Shown here piece after piece: positions 50,927 through 59,754 of a DNA stretch of 64,000 bases; within the stretch, counting starts at the first letter, position 1; each line of letters opens with the position of its first letter. A program made the position numbers and the translations under genes. Location: contig NZ_AP028908.1 of the NCBI RefSeq assembly GCF_037076465.1, forward strand, positions 1,550,001 through 1,614,000. The letters are read 5' to 3'. The stretch comes from Pectobacterium araliae. GTDB lineage: Bacteria; Pseudomonadota; Gammaproteobacteria; Enterobacterales; Enterobacteriaceae. The notes under the pieces are model-generated. The model was not told the origin of the DNA and did not search any database. It saw only the letters and a list, made by a program, of their open reading frames with translations.

Positions 50927-52500
50927 GCAATTTCTCCTGCGGAACGCCAGCGCGTCATCCGCTGTTCCAGACCTAATCCGACGCGATCAAGTATCGCGCC
51001 CGTTAATCCAATCAGCAGCATGCCGCTGATAATCAGAGGCATATCCAGCAACTGTTGGGCGTTGATCATCAGGCTGCCGATTCCGGTGCCGGATGACATG
51101 AAATATTCTGCGCCGATGGTGCCAAGCCAGGCATAAATCAGTGACAGGCGCAGACCCGCGAAGATCGCAGGCGCTGCGCCCGGTAGGATTAAGACTCGCA
51201 GGCGGGTCAATAAACGGAGCTGTAACACGTGAGCGACTTCCTGTAATGCCAGTGAACGTTGGCGAATACCACGATGACTGGCAACCAGCATGGGAAAGAA
51301 GGAGGCGAGTGCGACAAACGTGATTTTTCCGGCTTCATCGTTACCGACCCAAGCGGTCAGCAGCGGTAGCCAGGCAAACAGCGCGATCTGACGTAGCATC
51401 GCGACCGTCGGCGTAAAGAGGGCGTCGCTGGTGGCGTTTAGCCCCAGTAGTACGCCGCCTATGAGGCCGGCGGCAATACCGCATACCGCACCAGCGAGTG
51501 CACGAGTCAGGCTGGCCTGCATCGCCTCGGTAAGTGAACCATCGCGAAAGCCTTGTAGCAGCATGTGCCATACGTCGGCGGGCGGAGGAAGCAAGAGCGG
51601 ATCGATCCAACCGAAGCGGCTGGTCTGCTGCCAAAACAGCAGAAGCAGAAAGGGTAAAACCAGCGCCGATAGGCGGCGAGGCGACGCCGTGGTTAAGCGG
51701 CCGATCGGTGGGGGTGGCCAGAAGACCAGACGGCGCTCCAACTGATTGATCAACCACTCCATCGCCAGTCCTGCCAGTCCGATGGTGGCGATGCAAACAA
51801 ACACGATGTCTAGCTGAAACAGCTGACGTCCCCATACCAGCAAGTAGCCAATCCCCTGAGATGACGCCAAAAGTTCGACCACGATCAGCGATACCCACGC
51901 CTGTGAGAGTGCGAGTCGCAAGCCTGTGAGCCAGGTCGGGAACGCCGCGGGCAGGGTTAATTTGATGAGGCGCTGATGCCACGGCAGGCGTAGCGTGCGA
52001 GCGACTTCCTGTAGCGCATGCGGCACATTACGCACGCCCGTTTGTGTATGCAGCGTCACGGGGATAATGACGGCCTTGATAATAACGGCCAGCTTCAGGC
52101 CGTCATCAATACCGAATAGCACCATAAACAGGGGGATCCACCCCAGCGTTGGGATCTGTGCCAGCACGTACACCGTTGGGTGCAGCAGATGTTCGGCGCG
52201 GCGTGACGCCCCCATCAGCGCGCCAAGTAAGGTGCCTGCGAGTAAACCGGCCAGCAGGCCGCTCGCTAAGCGTTGCAAGCTGGTAAAGAGCTGTGGCAGA
52301 AGATCGTTGTGCCACAGTTCGACGGCGGTGTTGGCGACAAGATGGGGTGCAGGAAGAATCTGAGCGGGCATCCAGCCGTAGTGGGTGCTGATATACCACA
52401 GTGCTAGCAACGCCAGAGGAACGACGAGCGGATAGGCCAGCGCTATCGGCAGCGAAGGCCAGACGATCACGTTTTTTTTCAGCACTATCGACTTATTCAT
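50923..52500 (-). CDS. Double SsuC-like ABC permease (two fused permease domains)
   Basis: A 525-residue inner-membrane protein containing two complete BPD_transp_1 permease domains in tandem. The first (about residues 20-250) has 'ILPAPHLVANTAVELW' and 'LRLALSQAWVSLIVVELLASSQGIGYLL' in outline; the second (about residues 285-525) repeats the scheme with 'IDPLLLPPPADVWHMLLQGF', 'LRLSLIYAWLGTIGAEYFMSSGTGIG' in outline. Normally SsuC works as a homodimer, so this protein can form the channel alone. AtsB of the Pseudomonas sulfate-ester transporter is, from memory, a similarly large permease. The start at 52500 is preferred (GTGGAATAA upstream); starts at 52518 and 52605 have no ribosome site. 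It is divergent from the binding-protein gene. Confidence 0.88.
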   Translation of the reverse strand: MNKSIVLKKNVIVWPSLPIALAYPLVVPLALLALWYISTHYGWMPAQILPAPHLVANTAVELWHNDLLPQLFTSLQRLASGLLAGLLAGTLLGALMGASRRAEHLLHPTVYVLAQIPTLGWIPLFMVLFGIDDGLKLAVIIKAVIIPVTLHTQTGVRNVPHALQEVARTLRLPWHQRLIKLTLPAAFPTWLTGLRLALSQAWVSLIVVELLASSQGIGYLLVWGRQLFQLDIVFVCIATIGLAGLAMEWLINQLERRLVFWPPPPIGRLTTASPRRLSALVLPFLLLLFWQQTSRFGWIDPLLLPPPADVWHMLLQGFRDGSLTEAMQASLTRALAGAVCGIAAGLIGGVLLGLNATSDALFTPTVAMLRQIALFAWLPLLTAWVGNDEAGKITFVALASFFPMLVASHRGIRQRSLALQEVAHVLQLRLLTRLRVLILPGAAPAIFAGLRLSLIYAWLGTIGAEYFMSSGTGIGSLMINAQQLLDMPLIISGMLLIGLTGAILDRVGLGLEQRMTRWRSAGEIA

Positions 52501-52737
52501 TTTATTCCACGAAAGCATCACTGTTGGATGAATAGGGAATAAAAAACAGGTTTCAGTGGTGAACGCCAATGCAATAAAGCGATGGTCGCCGTGCAATAAA
52601 TGCATATGCGTAGCCCAAGCCCGTCAGCGCTGATTTATGCTTTTTTTCGCTTAACAAACCTCTAAATGTTATTTAAGCCTGGCGCCAACGGTTCGCTAGT
52701 TTCATGGCAGATAAAACGGATTATTGAGGAAAACCGT
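52501..52737. promoter_or_regulatory. Divergent promoter region of the sulfate-ester operons
   Basis: 237 bp between the minus-strand permease-ATPase-sulfotransferase genes and the plus-strand binding-protein gene. TTTATTGCA occurs twice (near 52568 on the plus strand in the form CAATAAA and near 52595), a possible repeated regulator half-site. The LysR gene at 53879 is the likely regulator. No -35/-10 pair is assigned. Confidence 0.4.
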
Positions 52738-53868
52738 ATGCAGCACGCTACCCCTTTGGATTTGAACGCTACCTATTCTCGCTGGCGGCAGGGAATGAAT
52801 AAGATGCTAGGTATGACGCTACTGATAAGCGCCGCGCTTGTGTCTACCGTGCAGGCGGACGAGAACGTGAAGCCAGATGCACAGAAGCCGACGGAAATTC
52901 GTATCGGTTTGCCGGATCAAAGCGCGGGTAGCAAGCCCTTTATTCGCGGGCCGTTGGGGCTGGCGCATATTCAAAAACAGTTGGAGCAGGAATTTGAGCC
53001 GCAGGGCATCAAAGTTCAGTGGTCGTTCTTTAAAGGGGCAGGTCCAGCGGTGAATGAAGCGCTGGCGAACAAGCAACTGGACGTTGTGTATCTGGGCGAT
53101 CTGGCAGCCATTATTGGCCGAGCTGGGGGGCTGCCGACGCGGGTGCTGGTCGGGTCGCGCGGTTCTAATTCCTATCTGGCGGCGACACCGGAATCGGGTA
53201 TTCAGCGCATTGAGGATTTACGCGGCAAGCGGATTGCGGTCTACAAAGGAACAGCCGATCAGTTGTCGTTTGAGCGCGCGATTAAAAGCGTCGGGCTGAA
53301 TGAGCGTGATGTACGGGTCATCAACCTGGATTGGACGGCAGGCAAAGCTGCGCTGGCTGCCAGACGTGTAGATGCGGTGTGGGGCGGTGTGTCTCTGCTG
53401 GCACTGCGTAAGCAGGGCATCAATATTGTCACGACCAGTCGAGCGCTGGGCTGGGCGAATACCACGCAGGCTGCGGTGCTGGCGACGCAGGACTTTATCG
53501 ATCGCTATCCGGGCACAACGCAGCAACTGGTGAATGTGTTGGTGGAGAATGCGCAATGGATCGGCGATGCGCAGCACCTACCGGAATACACGGCGCTGAT
53601 GTCTGAACAGAGCCAGATACCGCAGGCCATCTTTCAGGAAGAACTGAAAGCGGAAGATCTCCCCTTCCAAAGCTCGCCGCGCCTCGATCCGTTCCTGCTC
53701 AGCAGCTTGCAGGACAGTATCGAACGGGCGAAAGCGGCAGGGCTGATTCGCAGCACTTTTTCAGCCAGCGACTGGTTTGCCGGAGAGTTTGCCGATCGGG
53801 CATTGAAGGCCAAAGGACTGGAGTCAAATTGGCCGGTGTATGACACCAGCGGTAATCCAACAAAATGA
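52738..53868 (+). CDS. Sulfonate/sulfate-ester ABC binding protein (SsuA/AtsR-like)
   Basis: A 376-residue periplasmic binding protein. It has a long N-terminal region with the export signal at about residues 20-42, ending VQA before DENVK. Mature segments 'EIRIGLPDQSAGSKPFIRGPLG' in outline, 'FFKGAGPAVNEALANKQLDVVYLGDLAAIIGRAGG' in outline and 'EDLRGKRIAVYKGTADQLSFERAI' in outline follow the SsuA/AtsR pattern. The start at 52738 has TTGAGGA about 9 bases upstream; an internal ATG at 52795 would still leave a signal peptide. It is divergent from the permease gene and convergent with the LysR gene (10 bp gap). Which sulfonate or sulfate ester it binds is unknown. Confidence 0.88.
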   Translation: MQHATPLDLNATYSRWRQGMNKMLGMTLLISAALVSTVQADENVKPDAQKPTEIRIGLPDQSAGSKPFIRGPLGLAHIQKQLEQEFEPQGIKVQWSFFKGAGPAVNEALANKQLDVVYLGDLAAIIGRAGGLPTRVLVGSRGSNSYLAATPESGIQRIEDLRGKRIAVYKGTADQLSFERAIKSVGLNERDVRVINLDWTAGKAALAARRVDAVWGGVSLLALRKQGINIVTTSRALGWANTTQAAVLATQDFIDRYPGTTQQLVNVLVENAQWIGDAQHLPEYTALMSEQSQIPQAIFQEELKAEDLPFQSSPRLDPFLLSSLQDSIERAKAAGLIRSTFSASDWFAGEFADRALKAKGLESNWPVYDTSGNPTK

Positions 53869-53878
53869 TCACGAGCGC

Positions 53879-54817
53879 TCACAGGGTCGGTAGTGCCGGA
53901 ACCGGTGAGCGCAGCCTGTCTTGCGCCAATAGCGTTTCGATCATCAATTCGGCCAGCGGCGGCAGCGTTCTCTGGAGACAAGTGACAATCCCGAAGCGGG
54001 TTTGCATGTGTCCCCATTCTGGCGGTGTGCCTGTGAGCGGAATTTCGACCAACTGATGGCTTAATCGCCCTAGTGCAAAGCCATCCTCGCTGGCGAAGCT
54101 GATGGCCTGCGTGTGCCGCAGGATGCTGAAGACAGAATAGATATGGTCACACTGAATTTGCGGGCGATAGTCAGGCTGACGTGTCAGGGCGGCCAGAATT
54201 TTGCGCATGCCGACAGGCATAAAAGGCGAGGCGAGCGGAAAACGCAGGAGGTCGTCCGGCGTCACATTTTCTTGTTGAGCCAACGGGTGTGAGGAATGGC
54301 AGATAAAGAAGCACCGCTGCGGGCTTAATGGCTGCACGTGGAGGCCGGTTTCCATTTCGGCCTGCCAGGTATCCGCGACAATAAAAGGCCACTCGTCGGC
54401 CAGCAGTCGTTCACGCAGGGATTGCCAATTATCCACGCTGTAAGTGACCTTGGCACGCGGCCGTAGTGCATGAAAATGTGCGACCGCTTTGGGGATCAGC
54501 GTGGTAGACGGCGCAGGGCCGCAGCCAAACGTCAGTTCGCCTTCCTGCGCCTCGCTGATCTGCCGCATGTCGGTCATCAGTTCCCAGGAAAGCTCCTGCA
54601 TACGCCGCGCAAACGGCAGTAACGTATTGCCTTGCCACGTCAGTGCAAAGCGTCGGCTCTGACGATCGATAAGCGGGTGTCCCACCGTTTGTTCCAACGC
54701 CTGAATGCTGCGGCTGAACGCTGATTGTGACAGGCAGACCGCTTCTGCGGCCTGTACAAAACTCCCCTGTTCGGCCAGTGCAAGAAAATTGCGTAATTGC
54801 CGTAAATCCAGATGCAT
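53879..54817 (-). CDS. LysR-family regulator of the sulfate-ester module
   Basis: A 312-residue LysR-type regulator. The DNA-binding domain is at residues 3-60 ('LRQLRNFLALAEQGSFVQAAEAVCLSQSAFSRSI' outlined) and the effector domain follows ('LTFGCGPAPSTTLIPKAVAHF' outlined). It is not a CysB/Cbl relative. Start 54817 is chosen over 54850 because LysR proteins begin within a few residues of the helix-turn-helix. Its stop faces the binding-protein gene stop 10 bp away, placing it inside the module. The Pseudomonas regulator SftR, which controls sulfate-ester genes, is a LysR protein in a similar position; that comparison is from memory. Confidence 0.88.
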   Translation of the reverse strand: MHLDLRQLRNFLALAEQGSFVQAAEAVCLSQSAFSRSIQALEQTVGHPLIDRQSRRFALTWQGNTLLPFARRMQELSWELMTDMRQISEAQEGELTFGCGPAPSTTLIPKAVAHFHALRPRAKVTYSVDNWQSLRERLLADEWPFIVADTWQAEMETGLHVQPLSPQRCFFICHSSHPLAQQENVTPDDLLRFPLASPFMPVGMRKILAALTRQPDYRPQIQCDHIYSVFSILRHTQAISFASEDGFALGRLSHQLVEIPLTGTPPEWGHMQTRFGIVTCLQRTLPPLAELMIETLLAQDRLRSPVPALPTL

Positions 54818-54967
54818 GTTGCAGCTACCTACCGTATCAATTTTCCTCACTTTTTAGGCGGAGGTCGGATGCCAACGCAATGAACAAAATGTTATAAGTT
54901 ATAGCGAATTGATTACGCTGGGACCCCAGCGCGCGATTCCACTAGGGTGAGATAGGTGTAGTGAGGG

Positions 54968-55705
54968 TTATAACGGCTCTGGCTTGATGAGCTGTAATTC
55001 CACGCCCAGTCTTATGGCATGTTTGGCATTGAGAACACCGAGTTTTTTTACCACATTGCCGATATGAAATTTCACGGTGCTAATTTTTATATCCAGAATC
55101 AATGCAATTTCTGGATAGGTTTTCCCCATGCTCGCCCAGTACAGAATTTCGTTTTCGCGCTGGGAAAATATCTCTTTATCACTTTGTTTTTTGCTCTGTG
55201 GGCTTTGTGTCATCTCTTTGTAAAACGTGGTGATTTTTTCATGTACAGTAATAAGCAACATTTGTAATTTGTCTTTGTTTTCCTCAACAATATTTTCCAT
55301 ATCTGTTGGCGAGTTTTCTTCAAACATAATCGATAACGCGGCGAGACTGTTATTGTTGTCATGTAAGACAAAAGTATAGCCATTAACAATATCGTATTCT
55401 TTTGACAGATTAAATATTTTGGAAAACTTCAGTTTGGAATTAATAACAATATTATCTTCCCAAGAGAACGGCGAGACTGTGTTGATCGCCGTTAAAATAA
55501 CAGGATCGATATGCTGATAATTATTTTCTTTATACGTATTCACCCATTCTTGTGGGTAATTTGAAATGATCACAACCTGAGACGGATTTTTCTTGTTCAT
55601 GATCATGTAGGCGTATTTCAGGTTGCCATACTGTTTTAACTTTCGGCTGAGATAGGTTTTTATCGTGTTATTGATAATTTCATTATCAGAGCAAAATACA
55701 GACAT
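54968..55705 (-). CDS. virR: LuxR-type quorum-sensing regulator, ExpR/VirR family
   Basis: A 245-residue acyl-homoserine-lactone receptor. The N-terminal ligand domain shows the family's conserved residues in 'EWVNTYKENNYQHIDPVIL' (W, Y, D) and 'PFSWEDN'; 'KIFNLSKEYDIVNGYTFVLHD' in outline is characteristic of the Pectobacterium ExpR group. The C-terminal GerE helix-turn-helix reads 'SQRENEILYWASMGKTYPEI' and 'TVKFHIGNVVKKLGVLNAKHAIRLG' in outline. ExpR1 is normally convergent with expI and CarR with the carbapenem genes; neither partner is here, so the solo regulator VirR/ExpR2 is the best match. Such regulators repress virulence genes until the signal binds. The gene is clearly AT-richer than its neighbours. 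Confidence 0.85.
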   Translation of the reverse strand: MSVFCSDNEIINNTIKTYLSRKLKQYGNLKYAYMIMNKKNPSQVVIISNYPQEWVNTYKENNYQHIDPVILTAINTVSPFSWEDNIVINSKLKFSKIFNLSKEYDIVNGYTFVLHDNNNSLAALSIMFEENSPTDMENIVEENKDKLQMLLITVHEKITTFYKEMTQSPQSKKQSDKEIFSQRENEILYWASMGKTYPEIALILDIKISTVKFHIGNVVKKLGVLNAKHAIRLGVELQLIKPEPL

Positions 55706-56212
55706 GTAACGACCTCAATAAAAGCGAGAATATGCCTATCACATCGACAGGAACATAAAAGTATAGCCCGAACCTATACCTAAGTCTAACTACTGTTACC
55801 CCATGATATCACTTATAATTTTTTCATGAATAGGGCAATTTATAAAAAATTTAAGACAGTCTGTTTTTAAAAAAAATTGTTACAAATTAATTTGCCAACC
55901 CAGGGAATTACCCATAATTTTGCGTCTATTCTGTTTACTGTATTTAGGGTGTGTGGTGTTAAGCCGTGTGCCCTAAATTCAGTTCTCTCCTCATATTTCA
56001 AATCCCCTACGCGTCAACTTTCCTGCGGCTAGGGAACCTCTGCATGGGGAGCGGGATAGTAAATAATCCGTTTTCGCTTATCAAGCCCCATCATCCTTTG
56101 ATGTTCATTATTGCATCGCGTTTTTCCCGTTTTTCATCGTATTTTACCGACAGTGACGTGGCCTTATGTAAAGAGGCGGTGGTGAGGCTAATGTTTTGAT
56201 AACATTGCTATA
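55706..56212. other. AT-rich region upstream of the LuxR gene
   Basis: The first 200 bp are very AT-rich and should carry the virR-like promoter. Further on, short minus-strand protein-like text occurs (for example around 56090-56190, with 'SLHKATSL' and 'KYDEKREKRDAI'), but it is broken by stops and lacks a start. No intact gene is seen. Confidence 0.4.
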
Positions 56213-56598
56213 TCAAATCCTATTTTGCTCGTCAGCATCGGCTGGCAAGAGTGATGATTTGCTGCTGAGCATGTGCAGAGTGGCATCACTTCCCGCAGCC
56301 TGCTCGGTGAACTGGCTGCGACAGAGCAAACGTGCTCGCTCATCTTCCCCAACGTCACTCAGGCTCCAGTCGGCCTCAAAAGCCACCAATTGGCCTAGCC
56401 AGCTATCAAATCGCCGAACCTAAAGATGGATTCTGGTTAAGAGGGGCGTGAGGTTTTCTTCTCTGACAGCATTTCTATCACGATTTGGGATAAGGTGTTG
56501 GCAAATTTTGCCGATATTAAGGGTTCAGGGAATGTTATCTGCACCTCCCGTTGTACTGAAGAGGGTAGATATCCGTTTACTGATCTAATGATTGTCAT
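56213..56598 (-). pseudogene. Decayed coding sequence on the minus strand
   Basis: Two protein-like segments in different frames. The first (56598-56437) starts at an ATG and reads MTIIRSVNGYLPSSVQREV… for 53 codons to a stop; the second (56419-56213) has no start codon and reads through 'SWLGQLVAFEADWSLSDVGE' and 'LHMLSSKSSLLPADADEQ' to a stop. Both have the amino acid balance of real proteins, and the local GC content rises over them. They look like parts of one or two genes broken by frameshift and deletion. I do not recognise the family with confidence; a type VI secretion accessory protein was considered but cannot be supported. Confidence 0.4.
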
Positions 56599-56775
56599 CG
56601 TTGGATGAGTAAGTTGAGGTACTTAACGGTTTTTTTACGTTTGACGCTGGATAAGATTGAAGAATACGACTATCACGTACAGTGGAGCGGCCAGATGTTA
56701 GTTCATGTTTACTCACATCTCGAATGTTGCCTGATTACGCTATACCTATAAATAATGACTCGCACTGAGGAAAGC
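56599..56775. promoter_or_regulatory. cheV upstream region
   Basis: 177 bp before cheV. A flagellar sigma-28 promoter is expected from pathway knowledge, but no TAAA…GCCGATAA pair with proper spacing was found close to the gene; a lone GCCGATAT occurs further up at about 56510. Confidence 0.3.
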
Positions 56776-57741
56776 ATGGATAATTTTCAAAAAGAGATTG
56801 ATGAGAGAACAAACCTCACCTCTGCTAATAAATTCGAACTCTTATTATTCCAGTTGGGCAAATCACCTGAAGGTGGCAAATCTGAGCTGTTCGGCATCAA
56901 CGTGTTTAAACTGCGTGAAATTGTGCCGATGCCTACATTGACCAAAGCGGCGGGTATGAAATCACCGATGCTGGGTATGGTCAACATTCGTGGGCAAATC
57001 ATTCCCGTTATCGATCTTCCTGCGGTAGTGGGTAGCGCAACGGAAACCGGGCTGAATATTCTTCTTATCACGGAGTATGCACGTAGTACGCAGGCATTCG
57101 CCGTGGAATCGGTAGACGATATCGTTCGTCTGGAATGGAGTCAGGTGCTGACTGCGGAAGCTGGCGTGAGTAGTTCATATATCACCAGTATTGCGCGGCT
57201 TGATAACGACAAAGACAGCAACCGTTTGGCGCTGGTGCTGGATGTTGAACAGATTCTGTTTGATATTATTCCCGGCGATCGCGAAACCAAGCTCAAGAAT
57301 TCAGAAGAGAAAACTTATTCCTATACGCCAGGTGCGATTGCCATTGTGGCGGAAGATTCCAGAGTCGCGCGTTCGTTGCTTGAGCAGGGGTTAACCCAGA
57401 TGGGCATTCCATTTAGTATGCACATCACTGGACAGGATGCCTGGAACAAGATTCGGCAAATTGCGAAAGAAGCGCAGTCAGAAGGGCGACCGATTTCGGA
57501 CAAAATCTCACTGGTTCTGACCGATTTGGAAATGCCGGAAATGGATGGTTTTACGCTGACCAGAAACATCAAGCGTGATGAGTATCTGAAGAATATCCCT
57601 GTGGTGATCCACTCATCACTGTCTGGTAGCGCGAATGAAGATCACGTCCGCAATGTGGGTGCGGATGCTTACGTCGCGAAATTTGAGATCAATGAATTGT
57701 CGACGGCGATTCAGACGGTGTTGAACAAGGCGCGTCGTTAA
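56776..57741 (+). CDS. cheV: Chemotaxis coupling/response-regulator protein CheV
   Basis: A 321-residue hybrid: an N-terminal CheW-like domain (about residues 18-165; 'FGINVFKLREIVPMP', 'GMVNIRGQIIPVIDL') and a C-terminal receiver domain (about residues 190-315). The receiver has the acidic pair in 'IVAEDSRVARSLL', the phospho-acceptor aspartate in 'LVLTDLEMPEMDGF' and the lysine in 'AYVAKFE'. CheV couples chemoreceptors to CheA and adapts the response when phosphorylated. The start at 56776 has TGAGGAAA 5 bases upstream; the longer frame from 56755 has none. It stands alone, as in enterobacteria. A strong terminator follows. Confidence 0.94.
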   Translation: MDNFQKEIDERTNLTSANKFELLLFQLGKSPEGGKSELFGINVFKLREIVPMPTLTKAAGMKSPMLGMVNIRGQIIPVIDLPAVVGSATETGLNILLITEYARSTQAFAVESVDDIVRLEWSQVLTAEAGVSSSYITSIARLDNDKDSNRLALVLDVEQILFDIIPGDRETKLKNSEEKTYSYTPGAIAIVAEDSRVARSLLEQGLTQMGIPFSMHITGQDAWNKIRQIAKEAQSEGRPISDKISLVLTDLEMPEMDGFTLTRNIKRDEYLKNIPVVIHSSLSGSANEDHVRNVGADAYVAKFEINELSTAIQTVLNKARR

Positions 57742-57767
57742 TGAGTTGAACGAGAGTGCGATAGCAT

Positions 57768-57816
57768 TCGGCCTCTGTCTCCTCCTTTGCGGGAGAAAGT
57801 AGAGGCCGATTTTTTT
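57768..57816 (+). terminator. Intrinsic terminator of cheV
   Basis: TCGGCCTCT (57768-57776) pairs with AGAGGCCGA (57801-57809), with a small CTCC/GGGAG extension inside, and is followed by seven T (57810-57816). Confidence 0.9.
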
Positions 57817-57871
57817 AGCCATTAATTATCTGAACAACGCCCCCCCTGATAGCTAGGCAGGCGGCAGAAGA

Positions 57872-58711
57872 TTAATCCAGATCGGATGCCTGGTGGCGCT
57901 CGGCGACCTGCTCAGACTCTTCGCCCCAGGTGCGGTTGACCTTGCGACCACGAATCACTGCCGGGCGGGCAGCAATTTCATCAGCCCAGCGTTTCACATG
58001 CGTGTATTCATGCACGGACAGAAACTCTGCGGCGGAGTAAAGCGCGCTCTGTACCAGTCCGCCGTACCACGGCCAGACAGCGATATCAGCAATGGTGTAG
58101 CTATCGCCAGCCAGATAGCGGTTTTCCGCCAATTGACGGTTGAGAACATCCAATTGGCGCTTGGTTTCCATCGTGAAGCGGTTAATCGGGTATTCAAATT
58201 TTTCCGGCGCGTAGGCGTAAAAATGCCCGAATCCACCGCCAACGTAAGGGGCGGAGCCCATCTGCCAGAACAGCCAGTTAAGCGTTTCAGTACGTGTAGC
58301 GAGGTCGTTTGGCAGCAGCGCCCCAAATTTCTCGGCCAGATACACCAAAATGGAGCCAGACTCAAACACGCGAATCGGTTTTTCGCTGCTTTGGTCGAGT
58401 AACGCGGGGATCTTGGAGTTCGGGTTGACGTCGACAAACCCGCTGGAGAACTGATCGCCATCGCCTATCTTAATCAGCCAAGCATCGTACTCGGCACCTG
58501 CATGGCCTAACACCAGCAGCTCTTCCAGCATGATGGTCACTTTCACGCCATTCGGCGTCGCCAACGAATAAAGCTGAAGCGGATGCTTGCCAACAGGCAG
58601 CGCTTTTTCGTGCGTCGGACCCGCGATCGGGCGGTTAATATTAGCGAAGGCACCGCCGGAAGATGCGGGCTGCCAGACCTTTGGCGGCACATAAGTTGGG
58701 GATGTAGCCAT
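57872..58711 (-). CDS. yghU: GST-like disulfide-bond oxidoreductase YghU
   Basis: A 279-residue Nu-class glutathione transferase close to E. coli YghU (288 residues). The N-terminal extension 'YVPPKVWQPASSGGAFANINRP' in outline is specific to this subgroup. The thioredoxin-like domain has 'LYSLATPNGVKVTIMLEEL' with the Thr-Pro-Asn site that binds two glutathiones, 'NPNSKIPALLD' (cis-Pro) and 'VFESGSILVYLAEKFG' (Glu-Ser glutathione contact); the helical domain contains 'NRYLAGDSYTIADIAVWPWY' in outline. The enzyme reduces disulfides and peroxides with glutathione. The gene is monocistronic and divergent from the chimeric regulator at 58855. Confidence 0.95.
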   Translation of the reverse strand: MATSPTYVPPKVWQPASSGGAFANINRPIAGPTHEKALPVGKHPLQLYSLATPNGVKVTIMLEELLVLGHAGAEYDAWLIKIGDGDQFSSGFVDVNPNSKIPALLDQSSEKPIRVFESGSILVYLAEKFGALLPNDLATRTETLNWLFWQMGSAPYVGGGFGHFYAYAPEKFEYPINRFTMETKRQLDVLNRQLAENRYLAGDSYTIADIAVWPWYGGLVQSALYSAAEFLSVHEYTHVKRWADEIAARPAVIRGRKVNRTWGEESEQVAERHQASDLD

Positions 58712-58854
58712 TGAAAATCTCCTTATGCATGAAAAGAGAGCGAGTTAAGTCAACACCATAACAAACTCATGTATTTTACTGATACCGTTCTGTTCTATAT
58801 GTTCCTCATATTGATATAACGTGAGATCCGCACCTTGCCGAACTGCGTGAACGG

Positions 58855-59283
58855 GTGCAAAAAACACAAGTTGAAATGGCGCAAGTGCTTGGATTAAAAC
58901 AACCGACCATGGCGGTAATGGAGAAACTCGGTCGTGGCCTGAAACGTTCTACACTCAAACGTTATATTGAAGCGACCGGCAATGAGCAACGGCTCATTAT
59001 TCTGGAATGGCTTGCCGATCCTCGATCGCATTTTCCAGAACAGCAGGATGGCGATCTGGTTAAGGATGGGGTATGTGTAGGGTTTATCACTGAGAAGATC
59101 GGCCTGAGCCAGCCGACCGTCACCGGTCATCTCCAATATCTAGCGAAAGCCGGAATTTTCACATCGAAACGTATCAAAAGCTGGGTGTTCTACAAACTCG
59201 TCCCTGAGCGTTTAGACGAGGCCGTTGCGGTATTGCCCGAGCTTGCACCGGTTGCCTCGCGTCATCATAAGCCGTCAGAATAG
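58855..59283 (+). CDS. Chimeric XRE/ArsR-type regulator, 5' end apparently lost
   Basis: 142 codons from a GTG; the frame opens at 58825 after a stop. The first 40 residues are the second half of an XRE helix-turn-helix as found in HigA-like antitoxins ('KTQVEMAQVLGLKQPTMAVME' outlined; 'RSTLKRYIEATG'), with a little more of it ('LAELRERV') encoded before the GTG. The rest is an almost complete ArsR-type winged helix ('QRLIILEWLADPRSHFP', 'EKIGLSQPTVTGHLQYLAKAGIF' outlined). No ribosome site precedes the GTG. It reads as a fusion created by a deletion between an XRE antitoxin gene and an ArsR regulator gene. ArsR genes beside yghU-like genes are plausible partners. It may be a pseudogene. Confidence 0.55.
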   Translation: MQKTQVEMAQVLGLKQPTMAVMEKLGRGLKRSTLKRYIEATGNEQRLIILEWLADPRSHFPEQQDGDLVKDGVCVGFITEKIGLSQPTVTGHLQYLAKAGIFTSKRIKSWVFYKLVPERLDEAVAVLPELAPVASRHHKPSE

Positions 59284-59754
59284 GCGTCAAGCCTGGCGCG
59301 GTTCGGGCGGAACCATGCTCATCTATCATGGTTTCAAACGTCTTTCAGCGCGAATAACCAGCCATAGTGCTGTGGAGCGGCGATTTAAAATACATGAAAA
59401 AGTCATCGGAACCTACATTGAAAAACACGATTACAGCGTAATTGAGTCATAACTCTATTTTGAAGGTATCATCATTTGGTGCAATAGCGCGCTTATTATC
59501 CAAGGTAAATAAAGTATTAGCCTCTTGAATATCCGATATCAACTCTTCTTAGTTAGACAAAATAGATACTCGTACAGTATGGAGGGATGCTATCGTAGAG
59601 ATACCATCTGCATATCTATTTAATTCACATGATTAGTTACGATTTTGGTAGGTTGGGCGGATAAAATGACAAAATGCTACGGTAGCAAAGCGACCTTTTA
59701 ATCGCCGTTAAGATACGGCGACAAGTAGCACAATGGTTGTTGTTAACATTTAAT
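59284..59754. other. Gene-poor stretch
   Basis: About 470 bp. A short plus-strand frame to 59452 ends 'IHEKVIGTYIEKHDYSVIES' and looks faintly protein-like but has no start or family. The rest is AT-rich with no recognisable element. Confidence 0.35.

Noticed and set aside
52501..52737. Specific CysB or LysR operator
   Set aside because: Repeated TTTATTGCA elements were seen, but no T-N11-A dyad could be placed with confidence.
55966..56423. Two plus-strand frames (about 77 and 75 codons)
   Set aside because: Composition is Ser/Arg/Cys-rich and unlike a real protein, while the minus strand of the same interval reads as protein-like fragments.
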